Under the pieces are notes generated by a model, which made no database searches, had not been told where the DNA came from, and worked only from the letters and a program-made list of their open reading frames with translations. From positions 27,274,166 to 27,338,165 of the forward strand of contig CAIIXF020000011.1 in NCBI GenBank assembly GCA_903813345.2: a DNA stretch of 64,000 bases. Reading direction: 5' to 3'. A program made the translations under genes and the position numbers. Shown here piece after piece: positions 35,559 through 54,496 of the stretch. Each line of letters begins with the position of its first letter. Within the stretch, counting starts at the first letter, position 1. Origin of the DNA: Owenia fusiformis (taxonomy: Eukaryota > Annelida > Polychaeta > Sabellida > Oweniidae).

Positions 35559-35947
35559 GGCATGGGGTTCAGCTACTACAAAATAGTACTATATACAAGC
35601 TTTGTAAACTGCAGCTACGACCAGGTATCAACACGCTTGGCAAAATGCAGCTTAACCTCTTATCGTTTTCCATTTATTTGGAAATTCCTCCACTTGATAT
35701 GAGTGGGTGCTTGGATAGTATAGTAACTCATTTACTAACTTTTAAATAAATATTAAACTAAAGGGCCCATTAGAAAATACTCAGGTTTAGAAAGCTTTGT
35801 TGACACCTTTATGAGGTAAATGTCTACATAAATCAAAATAAAATAAACCTAGTTTTATATTGTGATCTAAATATAGGTGGTTTTGAATTAAATCAAATGG
35901 GTGTGAATTAAAGAAAATAATTGGAAATTAGAGTTAGATGTTGCAAT

Positions 35948-43229
<7,282 letters not shown>

Positions 43230-43815
43230 TTCGTTACCATGTTAACTCCGTGTTTGTCATATCATGATAAACGAGATACACCCCTCCCCAAAAATTGGGG
43301 AATAAGGATTGCCAAGCTTTTGGAGGAGAGTGTATGTTGTCTCCACCCATGTTCAGTTGTGAAAAACAATAATTAAATTTGGACTTCCATATTTATATTA
43401 TCCAAATATTTATATTTGCTCAAAAGTGAAAAAAATATTAATACCGAGAAATATATTATAACTGTTATATGTCATGTATGTAGTTTTATATTTTTATATA
43501 TACATTTCTATAACATAAAATTTGAAATTGTCAGTGTCTTCATGTTCAGGCGACTTTTTATATTTATTGAAACAAAAAATCCATTTCATGCCCTCTGTAG
43601 TCTGTAACTACATAATCGAATCCGCTTTAGCTACAAAGATAAACATTTTCCGATACTTCCATAGTAATTGTACACCTCTGTCCTATTATTTTTAAAAATA
43701 TCGGACCCTTTCAGTATAGCCAAGCAAGGATGTGTCTGATGAATGAGAACAGTATGGCCTAATTCAACCAGAACGGCTTATTACATTATTTCAGTTAATC
43801 TTACGAATGGCACTC

Positions 43816-44828
43816 TACAGTGTGTCCCAAAAAAAAGGAAACCAGCAATAGATTGCTTATTTCTCAAATATGAATAATAATAGGAACATTTTAAAGCTAC
43901 CATCTGATAGGTTATGATGTCCTTTTTCTTATGATACCAAAGGTGTTTATTTTTCTTCACGGATGACCGAGTTCTAAGAGATTTAAGTGACCATGTCAGA
44001 AATTGGTTTGTGCCACTTTTTCTGTCATGAATGGCTGAACAATGAGGGATTAAAATGGCTATGCAAGACCATGTCCTATTCGAAATACACATTTCTGAAC
44101 AAGCATTCAACATAGCAAGTTCATGCAGCTGACCCAAGATCAAAGAGTATTCGTAGTAAGTAAGTGGCTCAGAAGTGGGAGCCTTCAGCAGGTTGCTGAT
44201 CAGTTTAGAGAACGCTTCCCAGATAGAAATGTACCTGCTAAGTCGACAATCTTGAAGAATATCAAGAAGTATCAGAGAGAAGGAACAAGTCTCAATGTCA
44301 ACAAGGGACGTTCTGGAAGAAGAACAGCTCGGTCTGATGAAAACATCAGGATTGTCGCAGCAGTGGAGGATCTAAGGGGACAGAGAGACATCATCAGGGA
44401 TGCAGTACGTGCGATGAGATCAATGGCAGACATTTGGATTGAAAGGAATGGGGGTCATGTTGAAGGACACTGGGGTTAAAACAACTTTGAATGGACATTG
44501 GGATTTAAAAGGGGTGTTATATATGATATGTGTAATTTTAATTGGAATAAATGAGTAAAAGAGTGATATCCTGATGTTTGTTGTTACTTATCACTTTGTT
44601 ATGATGGTGAAATTGACTTGGCTGAAAGTGGTACAAACTCATTTCTGACATGGTCACTTAAATCCCTTATAACTCAGTCATCCAAGAAGGAAAATAGACA
44701 ACTTTGGTATCATAAGAAAGAGGACATCATAATCTATCAGATGGTAGCTGTGAAATTTTCCTATCATTATTCATATTTGAGAAATAAGCAATCTATTGCT
44801 GGTTTCCTTTTTTTTGGGACACCCTATA
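43816..44828 (+). mobile_element. Internally deleted Tc1/mariner-type transposon
   Basis: The ends are near-perfect inverted repeats beginning GTGTCCCAAAAAAAAGGAAA and continuing ACCAGCAATAGATTGC, for more than 90 bases on each side. The target duplication is TA; the matching site in the other duplication unit (CCCCTC-TA-TTAGG) is empty. It carries the open frame 44123-44479 (separate entry). About 1.0 kb, against roughly 1.3-2 kb for intact relatives. Confidence 0.8.
44123..44479 (+). pseudogene. Truncated transposase with N-terminal helix-turn-helix (DUF4817-like)
   Basis: 118 codons. The first about 75 residues (LTQDQRVFVVSKWLRSGS, then FRERFPDRNVPAKSTI and RSGRRTARSDENI) match the helix-turn-helix and GRPxT-RTxENI linker found at the start of many mariner-like transposases (DUF4817 type). 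The last residues (ADIWIERNGGHVEGHW) resemble the C-terminal end of such enzymes (IxxxGGHxE). The whole DDE/D catalytic core is missing, so the frame joins the two ends across an internal deletion and cannot encode an active enzyme. Confidence 0.65.
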
Positions 44829-45203
44829 TTAGGAATACTCCCCATCCACATCTCTTGCAATTGCTAAGCAAGTTTACATTCCACTTCACTGTATATTACA
44901 GGAATTAGTCATATCCCACAATAATCCCTCTCTTTGATACGTTACAAACCATCTATTATTAAATCATGGATCAAACATAAGTATGTACTCAATGTGAAGA
45001 GAACTCGACTTATTAAATATAATATAACATCGCCATCCATAATTGTGCATGGTCTCCTTAATATAATAGAGACTTTAAGCTTGCATATCGAAAATCGAAA
45101 CGCCTACCTATACGTATGACCAATCGCCCATACAAATACATCGCTTGAATATTTTCCGTTCACGTTTAGGTTGTTTAAAACATTGCAAGCTAAAACTTCC
45201 TAG

Positions 45204-45409
45204 TCTCCGAAAAGACCGAAAGATTTCTATTTGGTAGACTGGGGCGGAGTGGCACCATCCATACAGATCGGACAGGTCCCAGCACATGGAATAAATTGAA
45301 ATACTTTCGGACCAAGGATGGAGAGACATCCTTTGACGTCAGTAATGCTGCAATAAAAAAAGCCGAAACAAAAATGAAAAAGGTCCAACACTGTAACAAA
45401 TCAATTAAG
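45204..45409 (+). CDS. Candidate internal exon, protein not recognised
   Basis: Between ACTTCCTAG and AAG/GTAAGT an open frame (2 bases plus 68 codons) reads SEKTERFLFGRLGRSGTIHT, then GPSTWNKLKYF, then a Lys-rich end. Balanced composition and good splice sites argue for an exon or an exon remnant. No partner exon in compatible phase was found nearby, and no family is recognised. It could be a relic. Confidence 0.25.
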
Positions 45410-45675
45410 GTAAGTGATAGAAACATTGACCGTTTAAGTTGAATATGTGTTTTCATCGAACACGTGTGTTTTACAGAGAAAATTGAAGTTCAACAACACT
45501 CCCACTAATTAATGAATGCCCTGTCGAACTGTCGATTTGTCTACGTTCTAATATATTGAACTTTTTTGATTTTCCTATTATTTCTTTCTCAATCATTGAT
45601 CAATTTGTTTGCACACTATGTAACCATACGAAAATCTATATATATTCCTATCGCTTGTTTCTGGTTGATCAGTAA

Positions 45676-46030
45676 TACAGGTTGGGCCAAGAAAACAATT
45701 AGCAAATTATGATTGAAAATAAATATGCCATGCCAGACAGTATGTGTCATAAGAATAAAGGATATCCTAATTCCAAATATTTTGGTACTAAGTTATCTTA
45801 ATGCATTTTGCAACACAATGCTTTTTTGGGATAGCGATCAGTTTATGCGAAACGGATCTGTTTCGGGAACAGCGTAATCGAGTTCAGTACAAGTGAAAAT
45901 CGTCGGTATTCTCGAAAATTATCCTCATAATGGTATATCATATCATATGTGCAACATGTGATATGTTATTGTGAAATAAATACGTTTTAGTACGTTTTCA
46001 ATTTGTATCGTTATTTCGGCCCACCTTGTA
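45676..46030. mobile_element. Mariner-type MITE
   Basis: Ends TACAGGTTGGGCCAAGAAAA and GTTATTTCGGCCCACCTTGT plus A, inverted and flanked by TA; 355 bases, AT-rich, with no coding content seen. Confidence 0.65.
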
Positions 46031-46539
46031 AACGGTTAAGTAATTGTTTTGTTGCGGGACACAACATTGAATAGCATTTGAAGCAGATCGAATTGATTCT
46101 AAAACAAATGTGTAAGGGTACACCACTGAAACACCTCTGACATTCATTATTCAGTCACGAACTAGGTCAGGAGTTACAACTAATTATGATTTATGTAAGT
46201 AGCTATAAGACTATATACCTTGTTGTAGGTTTAGAATGTAATATAATAGATAGAGCTAGATAGATCCTAGATTTTGCGTGATTAGACTAGATGTGTAAAT
46301 GAAAAAGTCGAATCAAATATAACTTGAGTTGAATCTTTAACCAAGCAAGAAGCCAAAACTAGCACTTTTTTCTTCATCCTAGATTTATTCAAATCACAAA
46401 AAATGATTAGCTTGAAAATGAGAAATCTCCGGCACCCTACAGTAATTTGAGTTGACAGTATCCCAGTATCAAGGTAAGATGAATGATAACTTAGTGACTT
46501 GACGATAAAAGTTGTTAGATTTTGTTGTTCTATGTGGCT

Positions 46540-46971
46540 TTAAGGTGCGATGGTAGTAACAGGAAATGACAAAACAAAAAGTGACGAAACCATGCTGTAT
46601 TTTCAAAATTTTTTGAACCAAGATAACAGAGTTCTGTTTTAACCTCCAGTTTAACTAGTTCCTGATATCATTTACATGACGGGGAACACAATTGGAAATG
46701 GTCAGAATGACCCTTAACATGATGAAATAACCTTTTCAGCCCTCTGAAAATGTGACTGAAAATAGCTAAAAGTAGGTGCTCAGGAAAGGTCACTGAACAG
46801 AATCTTTGATTTTTTCAGAAAATGTATCCAATATACATGTATTGCTCTAAATGATACAATCATTGATATTTTTAAAAATTGTCTGAAATAATAATGGCTG
46901 TACTAAAAAGGAAAATAGATCGTTTTTCAATTCCTGTTATTCAATTCCTGTTAACTACCACCGCACCTTAA
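46540..46971. mobile_element. piggyBac-like MITE with TTAA ends
   Basis: TTAAGGTGCGATGGTAGTAA at the left, TAACTACCACCGCACCTTAA at the right, so the terminal repeats abut a TTAA at both edges. About 430 bases, non-coding. A related palindromic copy is at 51247-51905. Confidence 0.65.
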
Positions 46972-46979
46972 CCATCATT

Positions 46980-47607
46980 CATACTTTGGGAGTCCTGTAT
47001 ATCTTTCGTTGCTTTCGCCAACTTGGGTTGTTTATATTCATTATCCTAGCATATTCTGTCGACAAGAATCTGTTGTTTATTTTAGAATTAATAATTGTTT
47101 GATATTTCAGACAGCGTCGTAATATGCCAACATGGACTTGGAAAAGTATAAAGACAGAGAGCAATAATGATGTACGATATCGAACATGAGTGTGGACAAA
47201 ACAATATAGACAAAGACTATTTGACAACAACAAGGTCTTACACATAACCATCGTGGAATCTTATGTACAATGTAATCTTTCAGAAAGGCACCAATGAAAC
47301 AAATTGGTTCAACAACTCATCCGTTGGTGATATAACAAGAAAAGCGAGAGATAATCCAAGCGAAAGTGAAACTCGTAATGAAAAGGGCATGTGATAGCTT
47401 ATTACTATATATGGAGGAGAGGAATATTATACATTTGCGATTTAGACCATCACTCGACGTTTGACATATCAGAAGAGGAACTATATACAAGTGAATTTAA
47501 TCGTTGTTAGCATCTTGAATGTACAGTGTATCGTCGTTTGTCAATAAAGTAAATCGATATGCATCGTACATGATCAACAAAAGATTTAGTCAAAACGTGA
47601 CAAAGTT
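46980..47607 (+). promoter_or_regulatory. Conserved 5' flank of GPCR copy 1 (possible 5' UTR intron end)
   Basis: The block is alignable with 59,720-60,284 in front of copy 2, including GATATTTCAG (about 47,101-47,110), GAAAAGGGCA..GTGATAG, a TATATATGGAGGAGAGGAATAT segment and the last 40 bases before ATG. The conserved TATTTCAG could be the acceptor of a non-coding first intron, and the TATATAxGGAGGAGAGGAATAT block a core promoter; neither can be decided from sequence alone. Confidence 0.35.
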
Positions 47608-48591
47608 ATGCACAACATTACCGATGATGGCATTCGATTTGACCCTCCAAATGTTATACAGTTGATAGTGATAATGTCACTTGGAATAGCAGTAGTTGTC
47701 TCAAACTATATTGTCATATATGTAATCGTACGGACGCGGTCTTTGCGATCCCAATCAGGGGTCTTTATGGCGTCGGGTGCCCTAAATGACTCGACGATCG
47801 GAGTAACAAGTTTGGTGTTTTTCCCTTACATGATAAAGGGGCAATTTAGTAATGTCTTTTGTAGCATACTTGGATATCTTGCTTTTAGTGCTATCCAAAC
47901 GAGGCTTGGAATATTGACCGTCATGAGTGTAGACAAATGTCTCACCATAAATTACCCATTCACGTATCCCATGAAGATGTCGGTGACGCGTGTTGGTGTG
48001 CTCGTTTCAGTGATATTTGTGCAGGCGTATTTATTTTGTTTGCCCGTGTTGCTGCATAGCCACACTTACCGGCAACATGCGTTTGTTTGTGAAATGAATT
48101 GGTTAACGCCATCTATATATCCTTACGTTGCCCAAACCTGTATCTACTTACAACTTATAATAATGACTTCGTCACACGTCATCCTATTCCTCATAGCAAG
48201 ACAGCAGCTTAAGAAAATGAAAGAACTTGGTCAAGGGGGCTCCATATGCGATAAAAAGAACGAAACCTCAAAGAAAGGATGGGTTGGGACAAATATCAAA
48301 TCTCAACTCAGAGGGATAAAAACATTATTCCTATTGGTTGGGATATTCTACATTTGCTGGATAACGTACATAGTTGCTCAAATTATGTATCCTACATTTA
48401 CCAGGAATCTCGTTCAACTTCATGTTGTTAACTTTCTCTCTATTTGGTTAGGAGTTCTAAATTTATCATGTAATTGCATCTTGTATTATCTCACGAACAA
48501 GGCATTCTGTTCTGGATTCAAACGGTATATTTTACATAAAAGAAACACTATTGATACAGAAACGTCAATGTCTTTGTCCCTGACAGGATAA
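47608..48591 (+). CDS. Intronless rhodopsin-like (class A) GPCR, copy 1
   Basis: A 327-residue single-exon receptor with seven hydrophobic segments (roughly 17-41, 52-75, 88-108, 127-149, 171-196, 236-260, 270-295). Class A landmarks: Asn33 in TM1, Asp61 in TM2 (ALND), disulfide cysteines Cys85 and Cys161, and CW in TM6 (YICWITY). Departures: the E/DRY site is DKC (109-111) and NPxxY is NCILY (289-293), so the TM7 proline is lost, as is the TM6 proline after CW. N-glycosylation site NIT at 3-5. The third intracellular loop is short and basic. Ligand unknown; the family is probably a lineage-specific expansion. AATAAA at about 48,777 is a likely polyadenylation signal. A nearly identical copy lies 12,677 bases downstream. 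Confidence 0.88.
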   Translation: MHNITDDGIRFDPPNVIQLIVIMSLGIAVVVSNYIVIYVIVRTRSLRSQSGVFMASGALNDSTIGVTSLVFFPYMIKGQFSNVFCSILGYLAFSAIQTRLGILTVMSVDKCLTINYPFTYPMKMSVTRVGVLVSVIFVQAYLFCLPVLLHSHTYRQHAFVCEMNWLTPSIYPYVAQTCIYLQLIIMTSSHVILFLIARQQLKKMKELGQGGSICDKKNETSKKGWVGTNIKSQLRGIKTLFLLVGIFYICWITYIVAQIMYPTFTRNLVQLHVVNFLSIWLGVLNLSCNCILYYLTNKAFCSGFKRYILHKRNTIDTETSMSLSLTG

Positions 48592-49118
48592 GGCATAGAC
48601 CTTGGTGTTCAGATCGAAAATGCTTATAAAGTCTCCAGGATTGATTAATTGAGGGGATAAGGCGAACACTCTGATGTTCAGATCGTTTGTAAAATGCTTA
48701 TAAGTCCCAAAGATTAATTGATTAAGAGGGCCTTTTAGATTTTTGAAGTTGAACTCGTTTTTACATGTCTTTCGGAATAAAATAAATCAAGCTAATATAA
48801 GAAATCGAGTCTAGAATCTTCTATTTTTGCTTGTTCGGTGTAAAATCAAATAGCTAGTTTTACACTGATTTTCGTTTAAAATAATTCCAATATAATTATA
48901 GTCCAGTGGTTAGAATATAAAGAGAAAGCGTCTAGACAATCTTAGACTAATCATCTGATTGTTCCGGTCGACCTTGCATAGTGAAAAGAGACTCTTTAGT
49001 TCATTTTGATTTACAGAAAATATTGTATATTTAATTCCATTAAATATCAATTATGGCGCAGAAACATGGCTTTCAAAAGGAGACTGTCCCAAGTTTATCG
49101 AACATCTATCACCTTTTA

Positions 49119-50026
49119 CACGCCCGGTGATCGGAAGAAATGAACTAAGGGGAGTAGCTGATTTTCAGTAGAAAAGAGAAAGTTTACAATCGAATGGCTA
49201 AATGAATAGGCGCAGTGCACGGGGAAATATGTTAGGTCTTTTAGGATTTTTTTTGAACTGATGGAGTTCTAAGATAAAAGATCTATTAAAAACGGCGCAG
49301 CGTCGCAAACGTGCAAATGCCAATATTTTTGCTATAAATCAAGCAACAGGGGTCTACACGACCTGTAAGTGAAGTTATAATCACAAAACTATTGTCATCG
49401 TTGGTTTTGTAAAACAAGTTACCGTACATTATATAAAAAATAATCGAAAATTATTAAAATTGAACGGAGGGGGAGAAATGTGTCTATAAGAAATATGATA
49501 AGAGATGTAACTTGACTTTATTTCCAATAATTCAATATGTCCTTATTTTTCACTGTTCAGAGTATAACATCAAGTTGTTACTGAGTTACCCAGTTCATTT
49601 TTCAAATACGCGAATTCGCGAAAATTTCTTCCACTTTAAAGACATATTACCCCCCCCCTCCTCCGTTCAGTTTTAATTATTTTCGATTATTTTTTATCTA
49701 ACGTTGGAAACTTATTTTAAAAAACCGGCAATGACATTAATTTTGTGATAAAAACATCGCTTATATTTATTAATTACAGGTCGTACAGACCATTGTTGCT
49801 TGATTTATAGCAAATCATTGACATTTGCACGTTGGTGACGCTGCGCCCTTTTTTTAATAGATCTTGTATCTTACAAGTCCATCAGTTCAAAAAAAATCCT
49901 AGAAGACCGCGCCTATTCATTTAGCAATTCAATTGTAAAGTTTCTCTTAAAAAAATACATCTTCCAGACTTCTAGCGAAAATCAGCCACTCCCCCTCCGT
50001 TCATTTCTTCCGATCACCGGGCGTGT
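49119..50026. mobile_element. Foldback element with CACGCCCGGTGATCGGAAG ends
   Basis: The ends CACGCCCGGTGATCGGAAGA and TCTTCCGATCACCGGGCGTG are perfect inverses, flanked by TTTTA on each side. The inner arms also pair (GAATAGGCGCAGTGCACGG block against CCGCGCCTATTC, and AGATCTATTAAAAACGGCGC with its inverse). Non-coding. The same family lies inside 57,076-59,036. Confidence 0.7.
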
Positions 50027-50163
50027 TTTAGCTCGCTTGTGTCACACTGCCAACCTTATTATAGTCCATGGTATGACATTTCTGTGACGTCTTATAAAGG
50101 GACTGGAATTGTAGCACGCTAATAAAGGATTTAAGCCCTGGATTCAGTGCATTTTTTGCTGAA

Positions 50164-50362
50164 TCATACCATGAAGGTGTTGTTTCCAAACCTTTGCATG
50201 ACCGTGTTGTTAATTTTGTCATCTTCATCAGTACTTGATCCTAAATCTTCTTTTGCCTCTTCATTGCTATCTTTTACACTTTCATTGGTTTCATAAATAA
50301 GGCAAGCGACAGTTTTTTTCCTTGCCTTATAGAGGCTGAAACAAGAGCATCTCTTGCGAGTC
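50164..50362 (-). CDS. Candidate terminal exon on the minus strand, protein not recognised
   Basis: After TTTGTTTTCAG an open frame of 65 codons runs to TGA: TRKRCSCFSLYKARKKTVAC, then an acidic, Ser-rich stretch and the end GNNTFMV. A basic Cys-rich start followed by an acidic tail resembles the cytoplasmic end of a membrane receptor, but no transmembrane exon was found upstream. A small possible exon with GTAAGT lies at about 50,654-50,689 on the same strand, but its phase does not fit. Confidence 0.25.
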
Positions 50363-51246
50363 CTGAAAACAAATATAGGAAAATTCCGTATTCCATTTCT
50401 TACCCATTATAACAATAACATGGAAAGAAGCTATCAGATCTAGTAACCTTGACTTGACAGATGTACATACACGTAACCGTCCGCTAAATATCTTATTTAC
50501 AACTAATACAATACGTTACCGTCCATAAAATTCGATAGAAGTCGTACTTCGTCTAACGACATTGCGTTTGAAACCTTATTATTTACGATACACACCATGT
50601 TCTTGTTCTGGATTTGTCATTTTATGCCTTGTTTATACACAGGTTACTTACAGTTAATATTTTGAGTGGCTCTGAGGCACATGTACTGAGAAAACACGAG
50701 AATGGACCAACAATTATAAACTTGGATATCTCAGTCGGTAGGTTTACAGCTTATATTCTGTTTCTTGTAGACCACCTGGCAGATTTGACCGAGTCTTTAT
50801 AACCATCCATATATACGTCACCGAATGGAACTAGTTTAAAGGGAAATCTTGTCTGTGAATATTGCCTACAGGCGAGAAAGAGGACATGCTGCCTTTCCCA
50901 TCCGCCATTTTTTGTTATCGTTACCGCAGAATTTTGCAAATCGCCTTGACGTAACCGTCATGCTATAACACCGTGATTATACTATCTTAGTTTTACTCTA
51001 TATTTATGTTATAACATACATTTAGACATGCAAATTACATCGAGCCTCGAGAATTACGAGTCATTACGGGCAAAAAGGAGCACCATCCTCGTACTGGCTC
51101 GAAGTAAATCCATGAATGTTTAAATTGCAGTTCCCCATTTGAGAATGCAATAATTCAAGTGACTATTAGTGAATAATAAATTGATCTTAAAGATTAAAAG
51201 TTTAACTTGTTATGTACATTAAATAACATACCTAGTATTTGGGAGA

Positions 51247-51905
51247 TCTTAAGGTGCCATGATTCGTAACAGGAAACTGGCGAAACAGGAAGTGACAAAA
51301 AATTTTGCACTTTTAGAGATTTTTTGAACAAAGATAACAGAGTTCTGTTTTGACCTCCAGTCAATTTAACTATTTCCACATTACATTTACATGACCAGGA
51401 TCCCAATGTGCATGGTCAGAATGACCCTTAACATGATGAAATAACCTGTCCAGCCCTTTGAAAATGTGACTGAAAATTAGCCAAATCATCTTAATGTAGG
51501 AGATAGAGAAGGTACATAAAAAGGTCATAAAAAGGAAAATAGATCGCTTTTCAAATCAGTTTTTTTTTCTATAAATGATATCAAAATTTCAGAGATTGTA
51601 TCACTTCGAGCAATATATTGGGCACATTTTCTGAAAAATTCAAAACATTCTGTTCAGTGGACTTTCCTAGTTCCTACTTTTAGCTATTTTCAGTCACATT
51701 TTCAGAGGGCTGAAAAGGTTATTTCATCATGTTTAGGGTCATTCTGACCATGAACATTGTGATCCTGGACCTGTAAATGGTATGTGGAACTAGTTGAATT
51801 GACTGGAGGTCAAAACAGAACTCAGTTATCTTTGTTCAAAAATTGTCTAAAAATGCAAAAATTCACTTCACATCCTGTTTTGTCATTTCCTGTTAAGAAT
51901 CATTT
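51247..51905. mobile_element. Palindromic relative of the TTAA-ended MITE
   Basis: The left half begins CTTAAGGTGCCATGATTCGT and shares the CAGAGTTCTGTTTTGACCTC and CATGATGAAATAACC blocks with 46540-46971. The right half is the inverse (GGTTATTTCATCATG, GAGGTCAAAACAGAACTC), so the element is a foldback of about 650 bases with a decayed right end. Confidence 0.6.
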
Positions 51906-53551
51906 CAAATATGATGTCACTACATGACTAAATTAAGATTGTAATATTTGATATATAAATTTTGATTCTGTAACAGAAAATGAGACAACAGACAACAAAA
52001 CAATCGTATTGTTTGTTCTTTTACGATTGTTTGTTCTTTATCAAAGGATTTTGGGACTTTCAATGGGTTGCACTAATTATTTCAATGATATTAGATTGCA
52101 TCGAAACATGTCTGGTATTGAGTCCACTTTCACGAAATCAGGTTGATGAAAGGTAAAGTCAGACCTGTATTGTTACGTATATTTTAGATTCTCATTTTAG
52201 ATTGCTCTTGAGAATCATCGGTGACATGACAACGGTAGAACACAACCTGTATAACTCAAACGAGTTCACTCGACCAGTTTTATCATCTCGCTCATAGCTG
52301 TGAGAAGGTATGTATAATTTGCCATAGGTTTACACCTTGTAATGGGGAATAAAAAATTCAAGTAATATAATTATTTCACATACACAAATATGTCTGTGTG
52401 AAGTAAAATACAAATACAATGCGTTCTATAATATTTTTGGAGTTATGGTATGAAATATCCGCTTTAAAAAAGCAATTTAATTATGATGTATCATGTGGAT
52501 TAGTAGACGTTCTGATTGGATTCATGAACAGACTGGCTAGGTTTCAATGGAATCATTTTGAATGTGTGTATTTTTAATATTTTAATCCACAGTGTCCAAA
52601 AACAATAATAATGCTATATTGGTAATTGGAAAGATTCCACTTACCACGATTTCAAAAAATTGTAAATAGATAATAATACTATTCTTGAATTATGGTCATT
52701 TGTTTCAATGAATCTGGAGGCTCGTTCAGCTGAGCTGACAAAATCATCAAGATATACGGATGGTCCATCTGTTGGCTGCTCATTGTCACTTTCAAGGAAT
52801 GTTAATGGCTCTGAAACTTGTAGCCTTGCCCAAGTCGGTATTTACTTATTTATCTGATCTTGAATTATTACCACCTTGTACAATCCAATGTATCATCGCT
52901 GATATTATGCTAAGTTATTCAGCGGTTCCGAGATTCCCATAATACCTAGGCTACCTAAGGGTATCGCAAAACCATATTGATTGACAATATGGACATGGAC
53001 ACAACGTGTGACTTCAGGCTGATTGACCCATCAAAACGTTATCAGGTTGACCTGCATAAAAAAATCAAACTACCCGTATAGGACTTGAAATTCAATGATC
53101 TGATCGAGTGTTTCTTGAGAGTTACAATATGTTATGTTATTAAATGTACATTGGAATGTAAGCAGTCATTAATACTCGTCTAAATGAAATCATGCAATTC
53201 AATGTTGATTCAAAATCAAAACTGAATTCGCGATGGAAATGCACGAAGACCTAGTCCGACAATGTAGGGCCGTCGTTGATTTGTCAAATTTTACCTACAA
53301 AAACATTGGGTCGGTAAAGCACGTGGCTTTCTCTTGGGTACAAGGCGGTCATAATAGAAATCAAGATAAGTAAAAGAGACCGACTTGGGCAAGGCTATGA
53401 AACTTGATTTGTGGGTATTCCAGTGGGTCGATGGGTCTTTTGCCCTGAATTCACTTCATTGGCGTACCTAATTTCAACATTTTCATTGTCATCATTACAT
53501 GTTATGAACCCGTTTTCAAATTAACAGTATTAGCGATAAAACCATAGTTTT

Positions 53552-54496
53552 TGGCTCACACAGTGAGCCTATGGGATCGACCAGGCGTCCATCCGTTGGT
53601 CCGTTCGTCCGTCCATTGGTCCGTCCGTCTGTGAACATTGGCTGCACAAATTAAAACTGCTATTCGGATTGAGTCATTTCCACATTCATTTTATGCATAT
53701 CCATAATGTCTATTTGACCTATCATCGCCATTTTCCAAGTTCGCCCGGTTTCCGAGAAATTGCTGATTTTTAAATTTCGAGAAAAATCGATCTGATGATA
53801 GTCTTATAGAAAGTCAAGAGAAGTGAAGAAAAGATTGAAAAAATACCAGTCCAGTCCATTTCCAGGTCCAAGTCCAGGTCCAAGTCAAGGTCCAGTTCAG
53901 GTCCAAGTCCAGATCTAGGTCTAATCAGGTTTAAACCAGGTCAAAGGTCAAGAACTAGGTCAAAACCATTACTTTGTCATTTTTTTCAATTTTCTCAGTC
54001 GTCCTTCAATATTTTTGCTCTGTTTTTTTAATCATGTTCCTTGGAAAAAGCTAATCCCTACAAAAAAGTTCTTGGAATTCAATGTATAAGTTATGAAATA
54101 TGTGTAGAATTGTCCAAGGAATCCGAATCTGCAAACCAGAGTTTGATCCAACTTCCGATTCGGAAGTTATGGTATTTTGGTATCCCATGTTAAGTCAATG
54201 GGGCTTGAGAAAATTATCAATTGTAACAACACAACACTAGATTCAGCTTGGATGCAGCCAACTTAATAAGAATCTACAATAGAAGCCGTTCTCAAAATCT
54301 ACTTTCCATCAAAATTTGGACACTAAAAGGCCTAGGTCAAAATCTAGGTCAAATTCATAGTTTTTCCTTTGACTACAACAAATCATATCTGAACCAACAA
54401 CAAAGGACTCATCTTTAATTGATCTCATATTTACCAATACTTTGGTTTGTAAATCAGGATATACATTCCTCTGAAGGTTCTACACTGTGTGAGCGC
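53552..54496. repeat. Dispersed repeat with GGCTCAC..GTGAGC ends
   Basis: Starts GGCTCACACAGTGAGCCTAT with a following GTCCGT-rich run (53,590-53,630) and ends CACTGTGTGAGCGC. It contains a minisatellite of CCAGGTCCAAGT-type units at about 53,845-53,945. Same family as 20079-20505. Confidence 0.5.

Larger units (their letters stand above)
43420..48800. repeat. Segmental duplication, unit A (carries GPCR copy 1)
   Basis: Sequence from about 43,420-43,540 onward (CATGTTCAGGCGACTTTTT, TTTATTGAAACAAAAAATCC, AATCGAATCCGCTTTAGCTAC, TTAGGAATACTCCCCATCC) recurs in the same order at 55,790-56,560, followed by the GPCR and its 3' flank. The left edge lies in the 3' flank of the amylase gene. Unit A holds insertions not found in unit B: a Tc1/mariner-type element (43816-44828) and probably the MITEs at 45676-46030 and 46540-46971. 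Confidence 0.75.
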
